From NCBI GenBank assembly GCA_903813345.2, contig CAIIXF020000001.1:40517366-40581365 (forward strand): a stretch of DNA of 64,000 nt, read 5' to 3'. The position numbers were made by a program, and so were the translations under genes. The notes beneath the pieces are model-generated. The model saw nothing but the letters and a program-made list of their open reading frames with translations. It did no database searches and was not told the DNA's origin. Below, one piece after another: positions 47,507-59,250 of this stretch. Source of the DNA: Owenia fusiformis. Taxonomy: Eukaryota > Annelida > Polychaeta > Sabellida > Oweniidae. The first letter of the stretch is position 1. Every line of letters begins with the position of its first letter.

Positions 47507-48118
47507 ACTGTATAATATGTAGACCAAGCTTGCAGGGTGTGTTATAAGGATATTGGCCCAACTGGTCAAAATTGAATTTTCAATGATGTGTCATGTTATT
47601 TTTCTATGTTGAAAATCAGCTTGTCCAGATCAACACAACTGTAACTGGCTTAAGGCCTCTAGGACAGAGCTTACGTCTCCTTCTTAAATCACACCTTGTG
47701 GACTTCTCATAACATTCACAAGGTTTTCCTTATTACATCTCAATGTTGAAAAACATGATGATGTGATGACATTATTGAATTAAAATTCTTAAAACTTAAA
47801 CATTTGAATTCCCTGAAGCATTTGGAATTTTATGTAGCCTAGTATTTATAGATTAAATGTATTATGTTACTTGTATAAAGTCTATGTAATAGCTGATGGC
47901 GTGTAACATAGAAAATCTGAGTTGCATCTGAAGTTAATGTTTCTAGTTGGAAGTCTATGTTTGAAGTCTAAAACAAGAACAGCAATATTTGAAAACCATA
48001 ATATGTTATCAATTTATTGTGTTGAATTACTGAAAAAGATTGCTAAGAAGTAATTAAGTATCATGGCCAGAATCTTTGCATATGAAATAGTTTTATGAAC
48101 ATGGATATTCATGGAAAA

Positions 48119-48124
48119 AATAAA
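48119..48124 (+). terminator. Polyadenylation signal AATAAA of eIF2-alpha
   Basis: A canonical signal lies about 610 bp after the eIF2-alpha stop codon. Confidence 0.6.
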
Positions 48125-49346
48125 CCAAAAATATATTATATGTAGATACGATTATTCTGTCAGTTACTGAGTGAAGAAGGGAATTAAAGAAATGTCCTAC
48201 ATCAAAGTTAATTTTATGATTCTACAAGTTTTACAGGATTTCATCCAAACACAAAAATACCAGATACAAGCAAACCTTTGTGAGGAATTTTACATTGAGC
48301 ACAGAGTCATTGCACCCATAATGGCTTTACCCTCAAAATAGCGTTCAGTGTGTACAGATTTTTGATATGCCTTTTATTTATACTTTATGTTCAAAAGTCT
48401 ATCCAAAATAGAGACTTAATTTGCCATTTATTTACTCAATATTAAAATAATTATTTGATAATCCCCATTTCCTCAGGCATATTAGCAGCATGAATTGCCT
48501 GAAGGTAAGAGCACTGGACTCTGGTAGGGCATAAAGCTGATATCACATATTACATGTATGTACTGTTGTTATCATCTACCTATCAGGTTGAAAAAAAGCT
48601 GCCATTTTTGTTAACCAGAAATGATTTGGTTTTATTGTTCCTTTGATCCATCTAAATGCTCTAATTGATGATTTGCGATCACCGAATGGATTCTATATTG
48701 TAGTGACGTCACAATTAGGCCACCCAGCTCTTATTTTTCATGAAAACGTTCGATTTGACTAGATCAACATCCATTCTAACCACATACCAAGTCTAAGATC
48801 TTACTGACATGATTTAGATAGCGGTTCAGCGCCCCGCGATTTTGACAAATATGGGGGGCGCTTATAGGCATCGATGTTTAGTTTGAATTTCACCCAAACT
48901 TCGCACATATATAGAAATAATCATGATCTAGTCAAATCGGCATATCTGGTAAATATCTGAGCAATGGTTTTCATAAAAGAAACGACAATATTTTTTGCTA
49001 AAAACTGCCAAGTGTCCGCCATTTCGTGATTCCATCATGTCTAATATCATTTCTATATGACGTCACACCAATAAGACTAAATACATGACAACAGTATCCA
49101 TAAACAAAATTCCTGAATTCTGATCGCAAAAGGTCAATTAGAACAAGACAATGATAAGCAGTAACTGTTGTCATTTTAGTTATCAATTTAGTTATCAGAA
49201 ATTGTATTTTTTAAAAATGAAAAGGGGTGGCAAGCCATACTTGCCATTCATTGGCAACCCTTTTCTTCTCAACAGAGGTTCTGAGTATTGTCTCTATGGC
49301 ATCAGCATATAAAATTTGAACCAAATCTGAATTAACAAAGAATAGA
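48125..49346. other. Intergenic stretch downstream of eIF2-alpha
   Basis: Two TGACGTCA sites (near 48694 and 49059) and scattered GC-rich words are visible. No exon was supported. Confidence 0.5.
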
Positions 49347-49897
49347 ACTAGACAACAGCAACGCCAAAGCGTAGCAAATTTCATCGAACAGCCATTGCTG
49401 GCATTTTTACAAACAAAAGTGTCATTAGACAGTGTGCCATGCATATAGTATTCACATACCAGATATGAACAAAATTGCTCCACTACTTTTCGAGTTACAG
49501 CAAAACTCGCAAAATAGCGAGTAAAGGCCACCATTTTTCAAGATGGCTGCCATTTGCTTCTTTAATATCTACATTTCTAGCTTTATTAATGACCTATATA
49601 ATTTTTTTACATTTTAAATATATTGCTATTACAGCTATTCATATTGTACCTACATAACTGTATAATCGGCACTAAAATGGCCGCCATTTTTAAATAAGCT
49701 GACATTTTGAAAATCGGCTTTAGAGCAGGACTTCTACCCTCATAGGGTATATGTGTACAAAATATGAACAAAGTCGGGCCAACGGTATTTGAGTTATTGC
49801 CCGGATGAACGGACTTATGTATGGACAGATGTACAAACAGCATGACAGATGGACGGAGGCATTCCCTATATCCCTCCGAACTTCATTCGATGGGATA
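49347..49897 (+). mobile_element. Composite dispersed repeat family A, copy 3
   Basis: It starts ACAACAGCAACGCCAAAGCG and ends CATTCGATGGGATAA, with the same tail as copies 1 and 2 but only one internal unit with the CTTTTCGAGTTACAG motif. It is more diverged than the other copies. Confidence 0.85.
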
Positions 49898-50262
49898 ATA
49901 AATCTCTTACAAATGGCCATGGTGGCCATCATGAATTGAGTGATCATATTGGAAATTCATTTTCGAGCAGAGGTCCCATGCCCGTATGGCATCAGTTTCT
50001 CAAAACAAGGCTCAAGTATCTACATGAACAGTTAACACAGACAATTAGTTTTCACCTGGTCACATGACAGACCAGAAGATATTTATTGGTCATAGTTATC
50101 AAATTAGATATAACTAGTGATATCCACTGCTCCCAAGTAATCTGGTGAATACTGCTAGATATCCTTGATCTTTATGTGATAAATAAGACAAACATTTCAT
50201 ATTATTTTTGGCGAATAGCTGTGGCACTTTCACAAGGTGATATTTGATCATATGTGTGTATA

Positions 50263-52072
50263 CATACCTGCCAACCTACCGTATTTTTACGGGAATCTCC
50301 CGTAAATTTTTTGTTTTTCCGTAAAAAAATGACAAACTACCGTAAAAAAATACCATTTTTTCCCGTAAAAACGCCCTTAAAAAAATCTACCGTATTTTTC
50401 TCGTAATCTACCGTAAATTTTCTTTTTCAAAAACTCGTTTATTCCATGAGAACGGCCGTAAAATCTACCGTAAAGGATGAGTCTGGGAATGAGTCTGGGT
50501 ATCGACTTAGGAAATATTGAAAATTGTAATGTCTGAAAAACCAACTCAATTACACATATTATTAATCTTCAATATCTTATCCTTCTTCTGAGATTACAAA
50601 AATATTAATTTGTATCACAATTGATGAAGAATATTGGCATCAAAGACAGTGCATATCACTTTGTCAGAATTGAAAAAAAATCAATGGCAAATATTAAATG
50701 AATTAATTATGCAAAAAATTTTAAAATTTTCTTCCAAAACATTGGTTACTTTCTTTGTATAGACATTGAATGGTATTTCTGGATAAGTGAATTGGTGTTT
50801 ATCTGGGTAATCAAGGGATTATAGTCACTCAAAGTTACTGAGCATCCAGTTTTGAGACTTCAATTGTGTTGGTGAAGTTACACATATTCCAGTCAAATTC
50901 ATGCTGAGCACAACATTCCGGTTTCAATTTTATAATCTCTATACATGACCCTGGTGATGAAGAGTCAGAATCAGTCAAAAAACCTAAACCGGAAAACTGT
51001 GCTCATTGTGAAAACTAAAAGTGAAGCAACTTTTTTTCTGATATTTCTCATATCAAATGGCAACCATCTTGTTTTTCCCCCTTCAAATTAAACTGGCGGG
51101 AAATTCAAAAATTTGAAAAAATTTTAATCCTTAAATATATTTTTCAAAAATATGATTTTCTCTTTAATTCTTCATGGGTCTTAAGTTATTTCTTCTTTGT
51201 ATGTCATACATGTTGCCATTGGTGTTTTTTTCTATGATAATGACTATTTTTTTGTTTGTTAAGATACTTATTCTGACTCTCAGTAGGGGGTTAATTATGC
51301 ATCAAAACTTGTGAAAAAGTAAATATACTTATCAAATATAACTAGGTCAGTAATAAAAACCATATTTCACATTCATTTGACTGAGGGACCAAAAGGGCAT
51401 ATACCCAGACACATCCTTTTGAAAATCTACCGTAAATTTTCGAAAATCTGACGTATTTCTGCTAAAATCAACAGTATTTTTTTCAAACTACCGTAAAATT
51501 TCCCGTTATTGTTATTGGGAAATGCTGAAAATTGAAATCTTCCTGTACTGTCCCTGTAATATTCCTTCAAAATCTTCCGCAAAACTACCGGTTTTTCAAA
51601 AAACTACCGCATTTTTTTCAAAATCTACCGTAAAACTACCGCATTTTTTCAGAATCTTTCGCAAAACTACTGGTTTTTCAAAAAACTACCGTAAAAACTA
51701 CCGCATTTTTAAAAATCTACCGTAAAACTACCGCATTTTTTCTAAATCTTCCGCAAAACTACCGCTTTTTTCAAATTTCTACCGCAAAATTACACTTTTT
51801 TCAAAAATCTACCCCAAACCTCTGAAACTACAGTATTTTTTTAAAATCTACCGCAAAAACTACCGTATTTTTTAAATCTACCGCAAAAACTACCGGTTTT
51901 TTTAAATCTACCGCAAAAACTACCGTTCTTTTCTAAAATCTACCGCAAAAACTACCGCAATTTTGTTGAAAAATACCGCAAAAACTACCGTATTTTGAAA
52001 AAATCTACCGCAAAAATACAGCAATTTTAAAAAAATCTACCGCAAAATTTTGGTCTTAGGTTGGCAGGTATG
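50263..52072. mobile_element. 1.8-kb element with 15-bp inverted ends, 5-bp target duplication and ACCGYAAA minisatellite
   Basis: Left end CATACCTGCCAACCT (50263-50277) and right end AGGTTGGCAGGTATG (52058-52072) are perfect inverted copies. GTATA flanks both sides (50258-50262 and 52073-52077). The interior has CTACCGTAAAATTTT-like units near the left end (50278-50480) and a dense array of degenerate 25-30-bp CTACCGCAAAAACTACCGTA units at about 51420-52045. About 900 bp of ordinary AT-rich DNA separates them. No transposase is encoded. Confidence 0.85.
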
Positions 52073-53150
52073 GTATATAATAAACAGCAAATACAACGCG
52101 AGATGACAAAAACTAACACAGCTTATTAATTTAAATATACACATATAGCATCTTGTATTTATTTTCAATATATACAAATAAATTTACAAATATCTACAAA
52201 TATAATTCCACAGGGATATAAATAAAGAGAATGAATAAAACTTGATCATCATTCAGCTTCTGTTACTTATCATATCAAGCTAAAAGTGAGAAATATCACG
52301 AAAGAAAGAGTCTGAGTATGTTGTCTTTTAGGCTTGGCCAATGTATTAATGTACTTCAAATTACCTATTTTGGTTAGGTTCAAGGCTATTTTTTGTTGTT
52401 ATTGCTGTATCAACCGTTAGAGGTGTCACGGATACCTGATTTTGTTCTGATCCGCAGAATTATGCCCTCAGAACGGAACATGGAACAAAAATTAAGAATT
52501 TCGGTTCCGGAACAAGAACATTTTACCCTTTCACAACTTCTGGCCCTTGAATCTCCACAAAACAGCATTTTCTTTCAATATTTTGTATCAAAAGAGGTTC
52601 ATTCTTTTTACTCCTTCTCTTTGAAGAGTTTAGAAGAGCTTTTCGCAACCAAATAGACCTAGATGATCAGATTATTTTAATCTAATACACACAGTCACTC
52701 TGTTCCGAACCGTTCCGAAGCAAAATGTTACAAACCGTTTCGATTTTATTTGTTCCGTGACATCTCTATCAGCCATGCATTTGTGTAGCATCTGAGGGTT
52801 CATTGAAATATAAGGAAAGAAATATTGTTTCTTTGATGGACATTAATATATTAACAAAAGCCATACCATGGACGGAGGTGTTTTTTTAATGAATTGGGAC
52901 TATTATTCTTCATGCCTTAAAGTAATCATAAGAAAAACTACTTCTATGATGTACTATATAATGATAACTTATAGGCAGGTATCATTGTCCATTCAATGTA
53001 TTCATTGAGTGTACATGCATGTCCAAGTCGCACTACAATGACAGCAAGTCTTGTGCCAAAGTGAGTCACATTTGGACTGTAGTTGATAACCAGAGTGAAG
53101 TAAAGCACTAAGACTACTGAGTTGATGATTGCCAATTATCAGATCAATAT
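52073..53150. other. 3' flank of IFT52
   Basis: No second gene was seen. An AATAAA on the minus strand near 52744-52749 may end the IFT52 transcript. The 87-codon plus ORF 52393-52656 has no known domain. Confidence 0.4.
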
Positions 53151-56100
53151 TCAGGAAAATGTATCTGCGCCACCCCCTCCAAATCCCCCACCACCAAATT
53201 GTGCAGTATCCACATCGCTTTCCTGAAAGAACAAAAGTTACATTACATTATTTAAAACCACGCAGGCATGGATGGGAAATTTGACAAAAATAATTTTGGC
53301 CTGTCTAATTCCTTAAACTGGGGCCAAATATATTGTGTCAATTTCCCCACTTTCTTAAAATGTATACTGGTTGAAACAAATCCAGTCAAAAATCCCCACT
53401 CCTGGACACATGCAAATCAAATTCCTCACTCCCAGGATAAAAGTCTCCTACCCCTGGCCTGGGGGCAATATTGCGAATCAAATTCCTTACCCTCCCCGCC
53501 TTGGGGGTCTCACACAAACTTTTGAATGGTGCATAACTTACAAACAAGTCAAGAAGGCCAAGCTAGTTTGAATTTTTATATCAATTATAATTTATCTATG
53601 ACTTGCATCACAAATACTTTTAGGGAACTTACCTGATTCAATTTTTTAAACTCTACAACTTGATGAAGCACATACTCCAATATATGTTTTGCGTCTCTAG
53701 AGTTAGCAGGTAATTTGTTTGAAACTCCAAATACTTCTCCACATTCTCTCACATAATATTCCATATCATCGTCAGTACATTTGTTTGTGATTTGTGCCAT
53801 ACGCACTTTTTCAGAGGAAAATTGTTCATCAAGATCAAAAAGATCTAACGCTGGAGGGGGAAGTTCCCGAAAAGTTGGAGGAAATACAGCAGGCTGTAAC
53901 GGGGGTAGTGGTGTCTCAAACTGAGGTGTTATCAATGTCAAGGGTTCATGCTTCACATTTAGCTGTTCAAAGGCCCTGGAATGACAAAATGAGGTTAAAA
54001 AGTTTTGTAAAAGTCTTCTGAAAAACAACAACATATTTACCTTCAAAATGAACATGCCAAAGAGAATTAAATCCAAGCTAATAAAACTTGTTTTTAGAAA
54101 ATACTCAACATTTTGAATGTGAAAGACAAGATTATAATTGTGAGCTACTTTTAAACACATTTCATTTGAATATAATAAAGAAATACTATCTAATTACTCG
54201 CTTTAAAACATTTTACAATGTTTAAGACACATCTTAAAAAGCATATGTGTGATCTATTGCTTTTGTTTTTTTACCTTTCATTTATTTTGCAATGACAAAA
54301 ATTTGAGGCATTTTCATAAAGCAATATTAATTTGTAACATGATATTAGTCTACTATGAAAATGAAGAAACATGAACATTTTTTCAAGAAACCTAAAGCAA
54401 TTTGTCCAATGTTTCACATTCCAACAGTTTTTTTGATTTACGCATATATAAATCTATAATTTGCAATATAATATTTCATTACATTTTTGACCCACCCTGG
54501 AATACCTTCTAATATTTGCATACAACTATAGTATATTAATATAATGGTATACTATCATCCTATATCCCTGGGATGAATCTGGAGGGATGTAAATATTTGT
54601 TATTTATAATCTCATACCTGATAGCCCTTGGGACCATGCTTGTATCTAACTTGAATAAAGAACTCTCAAACAATGTAGTGATGTCACGGGGAACTTCGTC
54701 ACTCTCTTGTAGACATGTCTTCACCTGCTCCGATAACTTTGCAGTATTTGGGAGCATGTTGTAGTCAAATATCTAGGAAATACAAAAAATCTTTCTCATA
54801 AATCAATCTGTACAGTAAGTAACCTAACAGCCAAAAGTAATTTTTTACAATTTTGTTTTCTAAATTTTGTTTCGTACTGTTTAATTTCTTTAGAAGACTG
54901 TATGACAAATGCATACTAGCGTCATCAGATACATTAAAGCACTGTACATCATTCACAGAATATTCCGATGATATTTTACCCTAATTCTGACTACTGTCAC
55001 TCAATTAATAGATTGCAAATACTATACAGTAACTATTGCATCTGAAATGCTAATTGAATTGAATAACAAAAATAGCAAAAATATTGAAATGACAAAACGT
55101 ATTATTAAGTGATCCCAAATGATTTCTGGAATAGCGTTTTCTACCTCTGGGTCCTCTGCATCTATCTGATTGAGTTGGATGTCATCTGTTGTGAGAAAGT
55201 TAAACAGCACATCCATTATCTTAGAGTTCTCCTCTCTATCAATGTACTGATCACAAAGCATATGTGCTGAGCCAAGCACAGCAATCTTGCCACCTTGATT
55301 TGACTGAAATGTAATGTTAATTTATAACAGGAAAAACATAAACATGTACATGTATGATAAAAATTGAATCTGCTATAATGGGAGTGACAAATGAAAGGAA
55401 TCTTAACTATTTATTTACCGAGCAGTATTTATACCAACTATCTAAACTAAAACATATCCATTCCATCTCATCAGATGGGGAGATATTGAAGAAGTTTACA
55501 GATTTATTGTTTCAAATATTCATTTAAACCTGTATTTTAACACAACATACTGAATAATAACCCTGTAAGTGTTTATAGTTTCTATTTTTATGAATTCCTC
55601 TTTCAAATGATTGATAAGGATTTGATTTCAAAATTTCTATTGGAATTTTTCATCGGAAATATTTTCTGAGTAGTATCATCCTCAAGAAATATCAAGAAGG
55701 CCAACCTTAGATTTATATATGCCACAGATTGGTCTGTTCACTGGAAATGAGACAGTTCCGGTAGAGAGTATTGCAGTGGCTGGCTTGATCACATTTAGAG
55801 TGGCTCCATAGGGGTACAGAAATGTCAATGCCCTGTAATCAAAATTTTCATTTACATGTACAGTTGAACAGTGTATCAGGTTGAAAAGTATACAGTCAAT
55901 TTAACTGAATATCTGACTCAGTTTATACAGTTGAAAAAATGTTATCATGGTGAAAATTATTCAATTCATTGGGTTTAAAATGCATCAGGATAAAACAATT
56001 TAATAGGCTGAAAAATTATATATGGCTGTAATTATACACCTGAATATAACAAGTTCATTGTACCTGAACAAATGCCATAGTTAGGCTTCATCAAAAAAAC

Positions 56101-58678
56101 TCATATACAGTAAAGCCTGTCTATCTGAACACCTCCCTATTCCAAAGGCTGGTCCAAATCCTCCCATTGACATTCAAAGAAACATAAAATATGAACAATC
56201 CTAACATTTGGCAAGTCCCTGAGGAGTTTGGAGGTTTTACTGTAGATTAATAAGCTCTTGATCAGTATCTTTACTATTTATATTTATATTTATTCCAAGG
56301 GACCAATATCATTAAGATTCCTACAGATATCACTTACTGTGCATTATTTTCATCTTCATCACCAACCATAAGCACTTTGCCAGCAGCTTTGCTTATAGCC
56401 CTGTTAAACAAGAAGATACTTTAGTATACAGAGTATGTATAACATTACATTAGACTAAAGAGAGAATCAGATCTAGCAAGCAAGCTTAACAGAAATTGTT
56501 TCAAATTTACAACATTTTTGGCTCTGAGTTTTGAATCTTAATAACTTCATCAATTTATAACATATCTTGGATCTTTTTGGAGATATTGTATTTTATTTGA
56601 GATTGTAAGAAATAGATTGGTAGTTCAATCATACATGTTGCTTGCAATTTTGAATATTTGCTGAAAAAGAGTTTAGCTTACAATTGAAGCTTGTAATAAA
56701 TGACATTCTACACAAAGAAGACTTTTATAAAATATTCATATTTATTCACCTGTTTAAAACTCCATTAGAAACTAGTGCTTCTTTCGGATGGTAGTATTTG
56801 TAAAATGATGTTCTAACAACAGCATCTAAAAAGGAATAAGAGATTAAATCATTTAAAGTGCAAATATATATATGAGATAGCAAGAGTGAATGGGATCAGA
56901 AATGTCTCACCTTACATCGAAAAATTATATTGCGCCCATTTTCAATATGTACTTGGGTCACATTTACAGTAATATTGTTTTATGAATAACTTTTCACAAT
57001 TATAATCAATAATACTCACCATTATTAACCATGATGCCATAATCTTCTAATAGGAAGTTAATATTTGTATCGAATCTGCTCTCACCCCCCTCCCCCAACA
57101 TCACCAAGATGCTTCCACCTTGCTCCACATATTTCTTCATTGCATCAAACTCTGATGAAGTGAATTTCTCTCTTGATCCTGTCAAGACAAACACCCGACC
57201 ATCACATAGCTTCTCCTCTGTTATTTCTTCTTTATTGCTGAAAATAAATGAACATTTTATTATACCTTTATGGGTTTTTAAAGGCAGGGTTTTTCACTTA
57301 ATTAAGTGGAATTTATTTTCTGAAAGGATATACTATAGGATAATACCAATAACAATCAAAATACTTATACCATTTTTATCGATTTATCTTCTAGCACATT
57401 CAAGATTCATGGTATATGTTGCCATTATATTGTCTCATTTCTGTTTCCTACATAAAGTTACTTACACCAGGATTTTCCATTGTGTTTTCAGTTTTCTGTT
57501 CAATGTTTTCATTCCATTGTTGATTGTAAAAAGTTCCCTCTTTGACGCATTAAAGATCAGTGTATTTTTGAACTTCCGCTCTTCCATGTTTCCCTGAAAG
57601 ATATTTTTTATATAGTTAAAAATGGCATTACTTCCTTCACCTGTTCATATCACTACATTATCAAGCACAAGAGATATGATGACAGGAGCATTTTAATCAT
57701 CAATATTTATTTGTTTCAAAATGGGCTTTCCAGTATACGTAATAACTTTGTTTTCATGTTGCCAACTTTGGGAAGCCCCTTTTAAAGGATCCCACCAATT
57801 TTTATGTGTAAGAATAGTTTGGTTTGTCAATCAACGATCCTCTCCCAAAACTTGAGCCCTGTTTTTGAAATTTGAAAGAATTTCAAGAGAGCCCATGGTA
57901 GCAGTCTTTCAGTTTCAAGGGATGATCATTGGATTTCAGTTAACATGCCTACTACTGAGCAGTTTGAGCTGTCTATGTTATTCATCTCTGTACATTGCTC
58001 TAGGCCATTTCCAATTAGCCTTTGGCTTATGCATGTGGATCCCTTCAGAGGCTAGACAGCTTGATTTTTCACCTAGGGCAAAGGGGTTTAACGTTGAAGT
58101 GTGGGGTAATGTTGACATGAGAAATGGGGTAACATTGACACTTATAGTTAGAATTTCTGTTTTCCGCCATGTTTGAATTATGGAAAAATAAAATCTCGCA
58201 AGATCTCAAACCATGCAAGAAAAAATGGCTTCCCCTAGATCGGAAATTAGAGCAAATAAACAACAAGGTGTCGAAGTTACCCTATGTTGAAGTTACTCCA
58301 AAATGGTGCAGATCCTTCGCCCTAACCAACAAAACGACTGTTGTCGAAACCAGAATAGTGAACACTTCAATTGTTATAGGCCTAGTAAAATATCTTCTAC
58401 ATCTATCTATCTAGTTTATAAGTTTTTTCCTTATTTGAAGTTTCAAAAATCAAAATAAATCAAATGAAAAAAAATCAAGATCAGAAAAAATGATTCAACA
58501 AAAACCTCCAAAACTTGAGTAAATGTAACTAATATCATAAGAAAAAGGTACATCTCATTCTTAATTCCTATCTCGTTAGGTCAGATATGTAAATTATCCA
58601 GTAAATGAGCGATCTTTTCTGAAATACAAAGAAAATTGTTTAAAATTTGACAGAATTTACCTCAGCAACAGGCGCCAT
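53151..58678 (-). CDS. IFT52: Intraflagellar transport protein 52 (IFT52), ten exons
   Basis: Exons (minus): 58678-58661, 57593-57466, 57237-57020, 56825-56750, 56400-56338, 55832-55706, 55303-55145, 54772-54618, 53975-53633, 53222-53151. Borders are GT..AG and the frame is continuous to TGA at 53153-53151. The ATG at 57587 gives 444 residues (human 437); the upstream exon adds MAPVAEGN in frame (452). Hallmarks are REKFTSSEF, VMLGEGGESRFDTNINFLL, the GIFT-like N-terminal domain through LGSAHMLCDQYIDREENSKI, QIDAEDPE, EQLNVKHEPL and FETPLPPLQPAVFPPTFREL, then TNKCTDDDMEYYVRECGE and HQVVEFKKLNQ. IFT52 is a core IFT-B subunit that binds IFT88, IFT46 and IFT70 and is needed to build cilia. The last exon encodes an unusual Gly-rich tail, TAQFGGGGFGGGGADTFS. 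It shares an upstream region with CFAP95. Confidence 0.96.
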
Positions 58679-59250
58679 ATTAAATATTTGCTTCGCGGAA
58701 TCAAAATGACAAGTGTAAAATACGGATACCAGAACGGAAAAAATGAAGTAAAAATAACGAAAAATAAAGTGTTGATGGCGTGTACGGATTCTTTCTGAAC
58801 CAAAAATGTAATTTAAATAGGTGAAATTGAACAAAAAATCTTTTTTGTTATTTGAATTGTCACATGTGTACATTTTGGGGGAGCTTTATAGCAGATATAA
58901 GGCTGTTACTAAGCATGTGTTTACATGTTGTTAAAGAAATTGCCCCGCCCACATTTTACATGTTATATTCATACGCGCTGTAAAAGTAATTCTCTTTAAT
59001 TGAATGTTCATTGAAAGATCTTGGTCAAAAACATATTGCTTTTATCATTTCAAACAGTGCTAAGTCTATTGATTTTGTGATTTTAAAAATCTAATTGGAT
59101 TAGTGTAGCTTCATTGAAGTACTTTATTCTATTGCGGATGTGTATTTACGTGGTGTGACAATCACATTGTCAATGTAAACATTGAACTCAGACATTCATT
59201 AAACATCACATCACAGCCAGCCTAATTCTAGAGCTCAAGATAATATCAAA
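58679..59250. promoter_or_regulatory. Shared upstream region of IFT52 (-) and CFAP95 (+)
   Basis: The 572 bp between the two start codons holds forkhead-type sites TGTTTAC (58918-58924) and GTAAACA (59175-59181), and a GC box CCCCGCCC (58943-58950). A YY1-like ATATGGCGCC covers the IFT52 upstream ATG. Forkhead sites fit FOXJ1, the known regulator of motile-cilium genes. No convincing RFX X-box was found. Confidence 0.5.

Noticed and set aside
49607-49947. ORFs in the 49.6-49.9 kb region and similar ones at 19 kb and 45-47 kb
   Set aside because: They are translations of repeat family A and recur only because the repeat recurs.
51522-51725. 67-codon ORF with repetitive KLPVFQKT-like text
   Set aside because: It is a translation of the ACCGYAAA minisatellite, not a protein-coding gene.
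57109-57597. 162-codon plus-strand ORF
   Set aside because: It lies antisense to IFT52 exons 2 and 3 and the intron between them; the minus strand has the conserved protein and correct splice sites.
57865-58414. Plus-strand ORFs of 103 and 81 codons in IFT52 intron 1
   Set aside because: No known domain and no splice evidence; they lie in the first IFT52 intron.
58918-58933. Possible RFX X-box in the IFT52/CFAP95 upstream region
   Set aside because: Only weak half-site similarity was found near 58904-58916 (GTTACTAAGCATG); it does not meet the GTNRCC..RGYAAC consensus.
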